Origin: Nemertoderma westbladi
Lineage: Eukaryota > Xenacoelomorpha > Nemertodermatida > Nemertodermatidae
DNA: 64,000 nt
Assembly (NCBI GenBank): GCA_032718475.1
Contig: JAUCBJ010001928.1
Coordinates: forward strand, 1-64,000
Reading direction: 5' to 3'
Of this stretch, positions 1 through 12,110 are shown piece by piece; position 1 is the first letter of the stretch; every line of letters begins with the position of its first letter. Below the pieces are notes generated by a model that saw nothing but the letters and a program-made list of their open reading frames with translations, was not told the DNA's origin and searched no databases. Made by a program: the position numbers and the translations under genes.

Positions 1-1
1 T

Positions 2-1397
2 TTGCAAGCATTTGTGGATAGCTTAATACGCGGTGAAGCCGATCCAACCATTACGGAGGACGATGGTCGTTATATCGAACCGCCGATGTCCCAAGAGCAA
101 CTTGCGCGTGAATTGGACTATCGAAAATCCACCGCGCGCTATACGCATCGTAATAGTACGTATATGGACTTCCTAGCTACCGGCCATCCTATCGATTTAC
201 ATGATACGGACGATGTAGACACCGAAAGGGAAATGGTTCTATTTAAATATCATACCCAGCGGAGTCGGAACGATAAACCGAGAATAGATCACGAAAAATT
301 ACATTCGTAACAGACAGGGAAGACGAACCAATATGCCTAGAATCTGAGGAGATTCAGCCTATCGCGCCCGGAACAGCGACAACGATTACATCCTAGAATG
401 GTATCAAGGTCCACAGTGTCTCACTGCGTACGATTATCGACATGCCAACTATGTTTCTAGGCAACGTTGTCGGTTATGCGCATCGAGAGACCACGATACG
501 CCCATGGACACCAACATCCGCTGTTCCTATTTCAAAGAACAACCGACTATGGAAATTTATTGCGCATATTGCAGACTCAATAACCTGCATATCTTTGCGG
601 TTTGCCCTCAATTTATGACTCAATGTCACCATTGTCAACTAAAGGGACATGCTAGTTTCGACTGCCCTTTTAATCACGATTTGGAAAGCGTAGATGAAAT
701 GATCACACTGCGTTACATCAAAGCTTGGGAAGCGAACGTTGATTTACATTGTGATTCGCGCCATCGCTATTATCCCGGACGCGCTTACGAAGGAGTTTAT
801 GCGTTCCATCCTTATCTATTCGCTTCGGTTGAACAGAAATCACGCATATCAAGTTACGAGCTACTGAAGCGCGTCGGAGAATGTATTTCAACCAAATTCG
901 TACGCAAATTTCTCAGGAGTGTTAATCCTAGCGACCTTCATTCCTATAACTTAATCAATTATATCCGTCAGGATCCGGACTATGGAGACTTGTTTGTTAA
1001 CTCACACCCCGAGTTACAGGAAGTATATCGACGGCCTTACGAATACCGAGCCCGCGAACGCGAGTTGGAAAGGACCATTAAACCCCGGAAGTTTCTAACT
1101 GCCTATGGTCCACCCACGGCCCTCGTTCAGACCACTCGTAAAGGACCCGTAAGAGCGGCTGTCTTGAAACGAGCTCTCAAAGCCGTTAGACCCCTCTCAC
1201 CTGACGTTGATGTCAATCAACCCGGTACTTCGACTGACGGATACACCGACCATAATCCTACACCCTTTGATGCAATCATATTGCACCCTTCACCCAGGAG
1301 TTATAGCCCTCCTTGTAAAGTGGCTCGCCCCAAAGAGAAAAGGACTCTGGCTAGCTTTAAAAAACTGCGTAAACGCCGTCCGCGCAAGAAAGACTAA
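2..1397 (+). pseudogene. Unknown ORF2 of the BEL element, internally deleted copy
   Basis: Bases 2-310 match the N-terminal part of the ORF2 at 18786-14571 (shared stretch QAFVDSLIRGEADPTI). The match then jumps at about 311-321 to sequence 2.8 kb further on in that ORF (DEPICLESEEIQP), removing the middle; the jump also shifts the frame and a stop follows. A second one-base loss lies in the C run near 367-370. From there to the stop at 1395-1397 the C-terminal part is open, with three Cys/His motifs (the last is CHHCQLKGHASFDC) and the basic end RKRRPRKKD. The frame at about 405-420 is continuous here but broken in the other copy, so the two copies are informative about each other. The product is dead. 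Its family is not one I recognise. Confidence 0.8.
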
Positions 1398-1474
1398 CTG
1401 TTTAGAGTATTTACGTATATTAGAAACTGTGATTTGTATATTTTATAGACTCAAATCCCATTTTCTGGGAGCGG

Positions 1475-2732
1475 TGTAAAAGCTTCTGTGGGATATAACT
1501 GGCCCCTTTGCTTCACAATCCAGTTTCCCCCCAGGTGCTGGAATACTCTAAAAAAGGTTCTCTAACTGTATATATATTCCCCTCGCCCGCAAGGTACCGT
1601 TACAGGTGTTTTAACGGACATAAAAGTCATTCTGCTATATACGTGTTTTAGCGGACATGGTAAGGCAAAAAACCCGCAATACGGCAAATACTTTTACACA
1701 GCTTAGCCGTGATGATTCAGATTACGACATCTAGCAGCTGGTTGCTTAAATGGAAACAGCCATTGGACGCATGGTTCTTTGTTTGGCTTCAGCCAATCAG
1801 AGCGATTCTCTCTGTCGATGTGGAGCTTTGAGCCGATCATACTGGGATTGTTCAGTCTTACAGTTTTTTACTGATACTTTGTTGTTATTGCTGTCTAAGC
1901 CAGAAACAACGGCTCTAGCAAGAAACATTAGTAGGCTTAAGATTATAGAGCGTATGACTGTTATCAGTTCGACGGTTCATAACAACTCACATATCGGTCC
2001 ATATCAGTGCATATCATATCTTAACCTACCGTCTTAATGTTTTTACTGTTGTCATATCTTATATCAGTGGATTGAATATTATTTGGAGAACATTTATAAA
2101 GAACCCAAATTTCCCAATTTTCTTGATACACTACAGGTTAGAGAGGCGGGTTATATATATAGCGATTGCGACTTATATTATTGTGGTGTGTATTGAATTT
2201 AATGCTATTTGATAAGCCCTACATGAGTCCGTTGCTATTCTCTTTATATATGATAAAATTCATTGACGGTCGGCAAATTAGTGAGCAGTATTGTGCGTTA
2301 CCGGTAGTGTGCATGATTGTGGCTGATAACTAAGCATTTCCTAAAGAATGCGCCTCATACGTGAATCATAAGCCTTACCGACTTACCGTTGTGATTAGTG
2401 TAAGTCATATCTCTGTCTATCTAGATAGAGCGCCACGTCCTAAAGGAACTGTTAATATTTCCCGAAAGTGAATAATATTAGTCAGAAATTATTTATTAAC
2501 GATCAATCGAATAATACAATACCGTAAGCTTCACTGCAATAATAATCTAAGCCCTCAGAATCCAGTCTCCCGGGATTATCCAGCGGGTGAATGGACGCGC
2601 ACTAGGCTGGCTTCTGCTAATGTTGTGTTTATTGGTATTAAATATTGTCATCTTCTAGAGTCGATTTATAAACCAAAAAGACATATAAATTTTGGCAGGT
2701 TAAACTGCTAAAGGTCTTCAAAAGCGCGTACA
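1475..2732 (+). repeat. 3' LTR of BEL element copy 1
   Basis: This 1,258-bp LTR starts TGTAAAAGC and ends GCGCGTACA, the same TG...CA ends as the two 1,260-bp LTRs at 13233 and 30987. The purine-rich GGGAGCGG directly before it (1467-1474) is the likely polypurine tract. In sense orientation it contains a TATATATA stretch near 1570 and a CCAAT box near 1793, either of which could serve the promoter. No coding sequence was found in it. Confidence 0.85.
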
Positions 2733-3200
2733 GGGGACCTTAGGAATGTGAAAGCCAAATTCCTTTACAAAGCATTTCAATGACCAGCCAGCACTACTTT
2801 GCCGAACTGCAGCGGGTAGAACGTTTGTCGCTTTATGCTATTGTGTTATATAAAGATAGCGGCAGGAATACAGAGAAATGATACGAGCTCACTAATTGGC
2901 TGTTCCCACAGATATGTTTTAGGCACTGTGGGTGCCCATATGGTCAGGGCGCCCGCCCAGTCTGCCCAAATCCAATATGTAATCAATTGGTACTGCAAGC
3001 CAAGCAAAGCTTACCACAGTTCCTTATGTATGTACCTGCACCACATAGTCTGCAAGTGCTAACGCGGGAATTCTTGGTAAAGTGACACCATACCAGTGAT
3101 TTCTGAAAGTACTAATGTGCTAACTCAGTAACAGACTTTAGCAACACCAATTCTGCACCACCCGCAAGAGGGCTCTAAGTGTTCTAAAGTACTAATTTAG
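2733..3200. other. Non-coding flank, nothing recognised
   Basis: This is moderately GC-balanced unique sequence just outside the LTR of copy 1. Short open frames are present but match no family I know, and no repeat structure is evident. Confidence 0.5.
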
Positions 3201-3404
3201 GTAGGGGATCTCTACCTGGCACGGTGGATAACTCAAGCAGTCCGTGATACCTGGACTGATAGGAATAATCTCGGCTACATAGTCGGGAACTCCGATTGCG
3301 CCATGAAATACTGGGATGACTGCCTGAAAGTCATCAAGAATGATTCGTATCTCATGCGCAAGGGTGATCAGCCTGCCTTAGATGGCGTGTTAATAAGGAG
3401 TTGA
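3201..3404 (+). other. Orphan 67-codon stop-to-stop open frame
   Basis: This frame is open between TAG (3198-3200) and TGA (3402-3404) and has a protein-like composition rich in Trp, Asp and Arg (for example DTWTDRNNLGYIVGN). It has no start codon before position 3303. It may be a remnant exon or the end of a decayed retroelement ORF next to the minisatellite. I recognise no family, and chance is quite possible. Confidence 0.2.
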
Positions 3405-3469
3405 GGGCATCTCACAATGAATTTTAATGAAAATTCGCCACTGGACAGGTGTTCAACAACACGCCACGA

Positions 3470-6306
3470 CAGTTATATGGACCGTTACATCACCAATATG
3501 GACCGTTACATCCCCAATATGGACCGTTACATCAACAATATGGACCGTTACATCAACAATATGGACCGTTACATCACCAATATGGACCGTTACATCAACA
3601 ATATGGACCGTTACATCACAAATATGGACCATTACATCAACAATATGGACCGTTACATCACCAATATGGACCGTTACATCACCAATATGGACCGTTACAT
3701 CAACAATATGGAACATTACATCAACAATATGGACCGTTACATCACCAATATGGACCGTTACATCAACAATATGGACCGTTACATCACCAATATGGACCGT
3801 TACATCAACAATATGGACAGTTACATCAACAATATGGACCGTTACACCACCAATATGGACCGTTACATCACAAATATGGACCGTTACATCTCAAATATGG
3901 ACCGTTACATCTACAATATGGACCGTTACTTCAACAATATGGACCGTTACATCCCCAATATGGACCGTTACATCACCAATATGGACCGTTACATCACAAA
4001 TATGGACTGTTAAATCACAAATATGGACCGTTACATCACCAATATGGACCGCTACATCGCCAATATGGACCGTTACATCACCAATATGGACCGTTACATC
4101 AACAATATGGAACATTACGTCAACAATATGGACCGTTACATCACCAATATGGACCGTTACATCACAAATATGGACCATTACATCCATAATATGGACCGTT
4201 ACATCACCAATATGGACCGTTACATCACCAATATGGACCGTTACATCACCAATATGGACCGTTACATCACAAATATGGACTGTTAAATCACAAATATGGA
4301 CCGTTACATCAACAATATGGAACATTACATCAACAATATGGACCGTTACATCACCAATATGGACCGTTACATCAACAATATGGACCGTTACATCAACAAT
4401 ATGGACCGTTACACCACCAAAATGGACCGTTACATCACAAATATGGACCGATACATCTCAAATATGGACCGTTACATCTACAATATGGACCGTTACTTCA
4501 ACAATATGGACCGTTACATCCCCAATATGGACCGTTACATCACCAATATGGACCGTTACATCACAAATATGGACTGTTAAATCACAAATATGGACCGTTA
4601 CATCACCAATATGGACCGCTACATCACCAATATGGACCGTTACATCACCAATATGGACCGTTACATCAACAATATGGACCGTTACATCAACAATATGGAC
4701 CGTTACACCACCAATATGGACCGTTACATCACAAATATGGACCGTTACATCTCAAATATGGACCGTTACATCTACAATATGGACCGTTACTTCAACAATA
4801 TGGACCGTTACATCCCCAATATGGACCGTTACATCACCAATATGGACCGTTACATCACAAATATGGACTGTTAAATCACAAATATGGACCGTTACATCAC
4901 CAATATGGACCGGTACATCGCCAATATGGACCGTTACATCACCAATATGGACCGTTACATCAACAATATGGAACATTACGTCAACAATATGGACCGTTAC
5001 ATCACCAATATGGACCGTTACATCACAAATATGGACCATTACATCCACAATAAGGACCGTTACATCACCAATATGGACCGTTACATCACTAATATGGACC
5101 GTTACATCACCAATATGGACCGTTACATCACAAATATGGACTGTTAAATCACAAATATGGACCGTTACATCAACAATATGGAACATTACATCAACAATAT
5201 GGACCGTTACATCACCAATATGGACCGTTACATCAACAATATGGACCGCTACATCAACAATATGGACCGTTACACCACCAAAATGGACCGTTACATCACA
5301 AATATGGACCGATACATCTCAAATATGGACCGTTACATCTACAATATGGACCGTTACTTCAACAATATGGACCGTTACATCCCCAATATGGACCGTTACA
5401 TCACCAATATGGACCGTTACATCACAAATATGGACTGTTAAATCACAAATATGGACCGTTACATCACCAATATGGACCGCTACATCACCAATATGGACCG
5501 TTACATCACCAATATGGACCGTTACATCAACAATATGGAACATTACGTCAACAATATGGACCGTTACACCACCAAAATGGACCGTTAGATCACAAATATG
5601 GACCGATACATCTCAAATATGGACCGTTACATCTACAATATGGACAGTTACTTCAACAATATGGACCGTTACATCCCCAATATGGACCGTTACATCACCA
5701 ATATGGACCGTTACATCACAAATATGGACTGTTAAATCACAAATATGGAGAGTTTCATCACCAATATGGACCGCTACATCACCAATATGGACCGTTACAT
5801 CACCAATATGGACCGTTACATCAACAATATGGAACATTACGTCAACAATATGGACCGTTACATCACCAATATGGACCGTTACATCAACAATAAGGACCGT
5901 TACATCACCAATATGGACCGTTACATCACCAATATGGACCGCTACATCAACAATATGGACCGTTACATCAACAATATGGACCGTTACATCACCAATATGG
6001 ACCGTTACATCAACAATATGGACCGTTACATCAACAATATGGACCGTTACATCTACAATATGGACCGTTACATCAACAATATGGACCGTTACATCAACAA
6101 TATGGACCGTTACATCTAAAATATGGACCGTTACATCTACAATATGGACCGTTATATCAACAATACGGACCGTTAAATCAACAATATGGACCGTTACATC
6201 ACAAATATGGACCGTTACATCAACAATATGGAACATTACATCAACAATATGGACCGTTACATCACCAATATGGACCGTTACATCAACAATATGGACCGTT
6301 ACATCT
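3470..6306. repeat. 21-bp minisatellite with 861-bp higher-order repeat
   Basis: About 135 tandem copies of a 21-bp unit (consensus ATGGACCGTTACATCACCAAT) fill 2.8 kb. Variants at a few positions (ACC/AAC/ACA before AATATGG, GAACATTAC, CTGTTAAATC) form a nested order. The rare variant GTTACACCACCA recurs at 3841, 4408, 4702, 5269 and 5563, alternately 567 and 294 bp apart, so 41 units (861 bp) form one higher-order block. Because 21 is divisible by three, several frames stay open on both strands; the longest plus frame runs 3427-6441 (1,004 codons of IWTVTSP-type heptads). I regard these as by-products of the repeat. Confidence 0.95.
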
Positions 6307-7741
6307 ATTTCATCTAGTGCAGAATTTAATAACAATTACAAATCTAAAAACCGCTTAGTAAGATCTCTTTTAGTTCTTGAGTTATTGCTGTTTTTCCGTA
6401 TGACAGACAGGCAGACTAGATTTCACCAAACACAAAACTGACATCAAAATACCTCCGCCAGAAATAATTAACCATCCAGAACACAGACAGACAATTTTGG
6501 TGGGAATGTTTAAACTTAGAAGGCAATTATATCGGAAATTGACATTTTCAATTCCAAATTACTACTCCTCCGTCATTATTCAACCAATTTTTTTCGTCTT
6601 TGGCTCTTTCGAACGAGCTTTGGCAGCTCTTTAAAAGTTATCTTATATGGAATTTTGATAAATATTACCATTTTGTGTAATTGGCAAATTGTAATTAAAA
6701 ATATGATAATTAATTAATTAAAATGACTATTTGAAAATTCTATAAGATAACAGGCCTACAGTTCAGCTCAGCAGTTATAGGCCTACGGTAATATATAATT
6801 TACATTTTAATTAGGGTTTGGTCATGGGCCACCATTCTGCTGGGAATAAAATAACCACAAGTGTAATGTTCTGTGGATCAGCATAAGCAGCATCCGGCTC
6901 ACCATTATAAAAGTACCCACTTATACTTTGATTGGTAAAAGGGAGGACCTCCTGGTTCAAAATACAAGTCACTGACAGTGGTTGGTTTGACTTCTATACA
7001 TTTTGAGATTGTTTTTTTTAATGTTTTTATTAAATATGTTAAATCGAATGAGTAGAGTGGAAAGATAGTGTTGCTGCATTCATGAATTCCGCCTTTAAAT
7101 TACTTATTTTACAAATCGATAATCAAATCGATTTGAAATTGAAATCAAGGAAGTTTTACACGCGCCAGAAAAGGTGGTTCACTACAATTAAGTATTAGTG
7201 ATAATCTGGACAATTGTATTAGGTTTGTGTGTTGTCATACCTCTGATTTACTAAATAATTAATATATGGCGATATCTCAGACCATTAATATAAGCAAAGC
7301 TCTTATTATTAATTACATCACGATTGAGAGTTGTCACAAATTGAATACTGTAGTGATATCAATATAATTAGACCCAAAGACTTGTCACTATACGTTTCCC
7401 CTAAAGGGAAACACAATCACCAGACTTGAGTCCTTACATAATTAATTAGTCAGTCAGTTACTTGTTATACTGTGTTGTCACGCCCTCCCGGTATCGTATC
7501 TCAGTCAAATACAATAGATATCAAATGCCGTATCGAAACAAATAAGTTATATAGCAAATCAATACATGGGAAGGAAACAAAGGGGAACTAATCGATACAG
7601 TGAGCGGCCCTCGGTGACAGGTACACTTGTAATTAAAAGCCCACAGTGCATGGAATCTCTGCGTAGTTGCAAAAGAGTCAAATTGAAATGATATGAAATT
7701 GAGATTGAAAGAACATATTTTACTAAAAGCGCTAACAGATA
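6307..7741. other. AT-rich non-coding DNA
   Basis: No gene is visible. The stretch is AT-rich unique sequence. A short GC-richer patch near 7150-7190 (GGTGGTTCACTACA) recurs inverted near 60230, so it is probably a fragment of a dispersed repeat. Confidence 0.5.
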
Positions 7742-7744
7742 GTC

Positions 7745-7981
7745 TTAGCGGGAGACAATCTGGGTCGCATTTCTTGGTTGAAGTACCGGTAATTCAAGCT
7801 TATCTAAAAGAAACATAATTTTTATTCCACTGAATGGGCATGCAACACATTTGTTGCAGCCGTTTGATGTTGCTGTTTTCTGTGGAGTAAAACGTGAATG
7901 GAAAGTCATCATGAGTGTTGGAGAAAAGAGGTAAGCTATTCTAAAGTATTCCAAAGAATCAGTTTCCAGGTATGTTAGCAT
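7745..7981 (-). pseudogene. Possible retroelement remnant with Cys motif
   Basis: This 78-codon frame ends with a Cys-rich segment (NGCNKCVACPF) resembling the linker between reverse transcriptase and GIY-YIG endonuclease in Penelope-like elements. No reverse transcriptase or GIY-YIG motif is seen beside it, so the identification rests on a short Cys pattern only and may be wrong. Confidence 0.2.
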
Positions 7982-8188
7982 GATTATGGATGAAGCTTAC
8001 ATAAAAAAAAACCCTGCATACAGGAATTCGTGCTTCCGGCATTTATCCTCCAAACCCAAATAAGGTTTTGAAGCGACTACCCCGTGAGATACCAAATGCA
8101 GAGACGCAAAACTCAGTACTCAACATCGCTACTATAAAAGTGTTGAAATCGTCGTTGAATACAGAGCAGTGCAGTGGGCTGACAGCAG

Positions 8189-8355
8189 CAGCTGGTTCCA
8201 CCAACTCTCACTAACAAGTTAGTGCCACTAACCGCTTAGGGTGGTGTTAGTGGCACTAAGATAAGTGGCACTTAATTTAACTGTCCCACCACGACCACTA
8301 ACACTAACCCTATGCTTAGTGGCACTTACTGCCTCCCTAAAAGCCGCACTAAGCT
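8189..8355 (+). repeat. Left terminal inverted repeat of Harbinger element
   Basis: It begins near CAGCTGGTTCCACCAACTC and continues into repeated TTAGTG/CACTAA motifs. It pairs with 12655-12796 over the outer 25 bp almost perfectly and less well further in. Confidence 0.6.
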
Positions 8356-8480
8356 TATTTTATTTCAAACAAAGCTGTTTCCTGGGTGATTTATCATAAT
8401 CATTAAAAATACATATTAATATGCAACATCAACTTTTGTATTTTTGCAAAAGTTTTTACCAATGACCTTATTTACACTTT

Positions 8481-9588
8481 TTGCAGGCAGGAGTTCAAAA
8501 GGGTCGCTCATGCTACGAACATATACTGGCAATACGTTTGTTGATAGACTATGTGAGGGCTAAGAAAGTGAAATTATTTATATTATACGTGGATTTCTCC
8601 AAAGCATACGACAGGGTATCAAGAGTAATCCTTATAAGTAAACTTATATCACTCGGATGCGGGTTAAATATGATAAACGCAATTCGCGCGGTATATAGGC
8701 ATACATACCTACAGCTAAATCACACCGATATAAATGTAAGCACAGGCGTCCGCCAGGGATATCCATCCAGTTTATTCCTGTTTACATTATATATAGATGC
8801 ATTAAAATTACATTGTTTAATAACTTGTGTAGTAGTAACGATTATTTATCTACTATCCATGCCTTACTTTTTATGGATGACACCGCTATTTTTGCCTCTA
8901 CCCGTCAACGTTGTTTGCAAAAGCTACAAATTTTGTGCGATTTCTGTAAAGCACATACTATGATTATTAATGTAGATAAAACAAAGTTTATGGTGATAAA
9001 CGGTAGCCACGCAGACAGAGAACCTTTATGTGCTGAAGGCAATGTGATAAAAAATACAGATACTTATGTGTAACTCGGGGCTATATTTACGCAGGATGGC
9101 AAATTGTCATCATGTTTGCAATACCATGCAAAAGAATGCGAGAAACATGTACGAAAATTCTCAATTTTCTGTGCCGTTAACAGTGCCATTTCAGTTAAAA
9201 CTGAAAGTGTTTAATTGTGCAATACTGGCTTCCATTTTGTATTCATCTGATACGTGGCTTTCCACTGTAGGTAGGAAACCAATACGTAATATGTATATAC
9301 GTTTGGTCAAAATCTTATTAAATGTACGAAATACAACGCCAAACTTACTATGTTTAGTGGAGTTGGGTTTAGCTGATGTTGACGCGGTAATCGATAACGC
9401 TATTAGAAAGTCGTTTCTTAAACAGATGTCAATTTGGGACGCTTCAGATCCATTGAGGCATATTTATGACATGTGTAGAACCGAAAACACGCTCTATTAT
9501 AGATTTTTGGATGGGCTTGTGAATAATCATAGGGATATAGTTAATAATAGTCGTGTAAAGGTTAAAAATAATGTACTGGAAATGGCCA

Positions 9589-9619
<31 letters not shown>

Positions 9620-10268
9620 GATATTAACACCCCGAGCGGGGTAACAGGTTATGTTTTATTTAATTAACTATTAGTATTATACAGTGTACTTTAAAATACG
9701 AAATTAAAATAATTTAAAATATAATAGGTAAAAATAATACTAAAAGGGAATAATCCGAAGACAGAACTAGAGGCTTCCTAGAAGGGATAGGTGAGGGCAA
9801 CTCGCACATCTAATCGCATGGAGCCGGTTGGAAGCAGGACCCCCGCAGTAGATACAGGTGCAGGCATCCCCAAGTTCGTGAAATGGGGTTTTATTTCGGC
9901 ATATTTTCCAATATGAAATGGCCACAATTAAAAGTAAGTTTAAAATATACACAGAGTTAAATCCCCAGTTAACTGTGCATGCAATTTACGGTAAAAGCTC
10001 ATGTTACATTCCCGATTATAAACGAGTAAATGTGTCTCGTTTTAGATTGAGCTCACATCGTCTCCGCATTGAGATGGGCCGTTGGTCGCGAACCCCCCGC
10101 GAACAGCGTCTTTGCTCATGCGGCAACGACTTGCAAACTGAATTACACGTTTTACAAGATTGCCCTCGAACGGCCAATGTAAGAAACAAATACGTAGGAA
10201 GTAAATTTGATACTTTTGTAGAATTTTTTAATAACGGCGTAGATGAAATTTGCAACATAGTAACATAA
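8481..10268 (+). pseudogene. Non-LTR retrotransposon reverse transcriptase, 5'-truncated and split
   Basis: The frame opens at the RT motif AGVQKGRS and continues through LYVDFSKAYDRVS (8575-8625) and GVRQGYP (8748-8768). After a frameshift comes the catalytic FMDD (8869-8880). A second shift near 9070 leads into the post-RT region. At 9594 the coding sequence is interrupted by a retroposon. After it, from 9915, the same frame resumes (EMATI, then KSKFKIYTEL) and ends at 10268 with a Cys/His motif (RLCSCGNDLQTELHVLQDC) typical of LINE C termini. No endonuclease domain or ORF1 is present upstream, so the copy is 5'-truncated, as usual for LINEs. The clade is not resolved. It lies within the Harbinger element and is inactive. 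Confidence 0.8.
9594..9914 (-). mobile_element. Poly(A) retroposon, 3' end of a LINE, 15-bp target duplication
   Basis: A 321-bp insertion read on the minus strand starts near 9914 and ends in a poly(A) tail, seen as a T run at 9594-9619. It is flanked by a perfect 15-bp duplication, GAAATGGCCACAATT, at 9579-9593 and 9915-9929. Its 5' part encodes a Cys/His segment (CTCIYCGGPASNRLHAIRC) like the zinc motif at the end of LINE ORF2, followed by an AT-rich 3' UTR. It is therefore a 5'-truncated LINE from a different family than its host. Removing it rejoins the host frame exactly. Confidence 0.85.
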
Positions 10269-11254
10269 ATATGTAATATTTTTCAGTGAATGGTTTATTT
10301 ATTATTATTATTAGTAATATTTATTAGTGCAATAGGTGCGATCGAAATTTGATTTTACGGTGCTCATTTTATACTGTACCTAAGATGACTAATAAAATTG
10401 ACTTACAATTGAAGACCCAGAACAATAAAATTAATGAATTCTAATTTTTGGTATTTAAGTATTATTATTATGGGAAACATAGTATTACCCTGATAATTAG
10501 TTGAATGAAGTTACAATTAATATTGTGCGAATTATACGTATTTAAGTAGATCAAATTTATTTGTATTAATTATTTAATATTATTAATTATATGAACCACG
10601 TTTAGATACTGTACTACTGTAAAGGTAACTCATAAATTGGACTGATTTCCTTGCCGTGATAATTTAATTATTTTGTTCGGTATTACGTATTAGCTATATT
10701 TACCTAATATTGTATAAATTGTGAATAACCATATCAGTCAATAAATATATATATATATTCATTTGGTATTTGTTATTTATATTAGTGTCGGCACTTATTT
10801 TTCTATTATCATTTGCGTAATAATAGTAGAATATTTAGTTGATGGAATCATTAGCCGTGATTTATAATTACTACGATTATCAATACGAAGTATATTTTTA
10901 AGATATGCCGAAGGTCAATTTTATCGGTAGCCATTAATTTACTTTATGTTGTCTTACAATTATTGAACCATGTTATTTTAAATTTATTGAAAATACTCAG
11001 TGGAATTTCTATTATTATAATTAATTTTGTAATTTAAACTCGTGTCAAATTTCATTATCTTGAGTAATATGTAACTCCAATGACCTTATTTTCAACAATG
11101 TTATTGCTTATCTACAACAGGATGAGCTCAGGGTCATTTGTGTGGGCCGCAAGGATGGGAAACATAGATACAAGCGGCTGAACAACCATAGTCGTCAAGG
11201 TAAGTCAGGTTAGGGTATCATTACGAGTAAATAGGAGAGGAGAAAGTAATAGCT
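10269..11254. other. AT-rich non-coding interior of the Harbinger element
   Basis: This is very AT-rich sequence with no coding signal, including the 3' tail of the LINE and a short TA microsatellite near 10745. A GC-richer patch near 11121-11200 ends in a splice-donor-like CAAGGTAAGT and could be a decayed exon of the second Harbinger ORF. Confidence 0.4.
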
Positions 11255-11479
11255 GTGTTGCCGGAAAACCAGTCTATAACAGCGGCACTGACCATGACAA
11301 ATGACAAGGATACTGTCGCGGAACTTCCAAAGACTAAGTCAATAAGAAGTGGCAGGCGATCTAGAGTTGCAGAAAAAAGCCTGGAAGAGCTCCATTTCGT
11401 TGTCTTGGAGAGTGAGAAGGAGAAGCTGCCCATAGAAGGCCTTGGGCGATGCAAAATAGTTTCGCTGTCACTTTTGTGA
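11255..11479 (+). pseudogene. Possible second Harbinger ORF, C-terminal fragment
   Basis: A 74-codon frame contains a charged helical stretch (VVLESEKEKLPIEGL) resembling the coiled-coil end of the Myb/SANT-like accessory protein of Harbinger elements. It runs towards the minus-strand transposase remnant. No Myb/SANT Trp pattern is visible. The assignment rests mainly on context. Confidence 0.3.
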
Positions 11480-11597
11480 ATATGTTAAATTGACAATGGA
11501 ATTTAATTAATTAAACGAAACCAAAAAACACTTATAAATATGAGAGCACATGAATAAGTTTATTGATCGTACGGAATATTCATAATATTAATAATAT

Positions 11598-12110
11598 TTA
11601 CAAAATAATATAAAATACTGCTTGGATATTGAGCGATTTGTGGCCTCTGCGGTCCATAAATGCAAAACACTTTGCTTTTCCGACTGGTACCACAACATGG
11701 GTACAGTCCAATGCACCCACTATACCATGAATTCCTGTCAATCCCATAAAGCTCTCCTGTGTCCTACACTTTTGTTCCCCTTCTGGGAACGATATGAATT
11801 TGTCAATGTTTGCAACTATATTTGGGATTACCCAGATTGCTCGACAGGCGCTGGACTTGGCCACACCGAAACAATAACCGGTGGTAATGGGCAGTTCTTA
11901 GAAGAAGCGAAGCAAGACAACCAACCCATCTCTAAATTCTTCTAGGAGATACCTGACAGATTCCTTGTCAAACCTGTAACGTTGATAAAATTCAACATCA
12001 TGGTAGACCTGGAAAGTGTTAAATCTGTCCAAAATCCGCCGTTTTGGCATTTCGTATTGTTGTCGACGAGATTCATATAATATCAACTGACGAGCCGTCA
12101 TCCGAATCAT
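11598..12110 (-). pseudogene. Harbinger (HARBI1-like) transposase remnant
   Basis: Two overlapping minus-strand frames form one interrupted protein. The upstream part (12110-11898) has the N-terminal helix pattern of Harbinger transposases (FYQRYRFDKESVRYLLEEF). After a frameshift the second part (11864-11598) carries PNIVANIDKFISFP and the first catalytic-Asp segment GIHGIVGALDCTHV, then FMDRRGHKSLNIQAV, all characteristic of this DDE family. The C-terminal half with the other catalytic residues is missing: translation ends after QAVFYIIL. With the frameshift and truncation it cannot be active. Harbinger transposases work with a Myb-like partner to cut and paste elements bounded by terminal inverted repeats, which matches the element ends here. 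Confidence 0.75.

Larger units (their letters stand above)
1..2732 (+). mobile_element. 3' part of a BEL/Pao-type LTR element, copy 1
   Basis: This is the 3' end of a second copy of the 19-kb element at 13233-32246, in the opposite orientation and running off the left edge. It holds the start and end of the unknown ORF2 (1-1397), a short spacer and a complete 3' LTR (1475-2732). By eye the LTR is about 90% identical to the other two, so this copy is older or from another subfamily. Its 5' end and target duplication cannot be checked because the left part is outside the window; the bases just after the LTR are GGGGA. Confidence 0.85.

Noticed and set aside
3470-6306. CRISPR-like array
   Set aside because: There are no unique spacers between constant repeats; it is a head-to-tail minisatellite in eukaryotic DNA.
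3427-6441. A 1,004-codon plus-strand frame and several minus-strand frames in the minisatellite
   Set aside because: Unit length is a multiple of three, so open frames arise automatically on both strands. Composition is a monotonous heptad, with no start context or domain.
6900-6980. tRNA-like B box (GGTTCAAA) near 6952
   Set aside because: No paired A box or cloverleaf could be drawn around it; no tRNA gene was found anywhere in the window.
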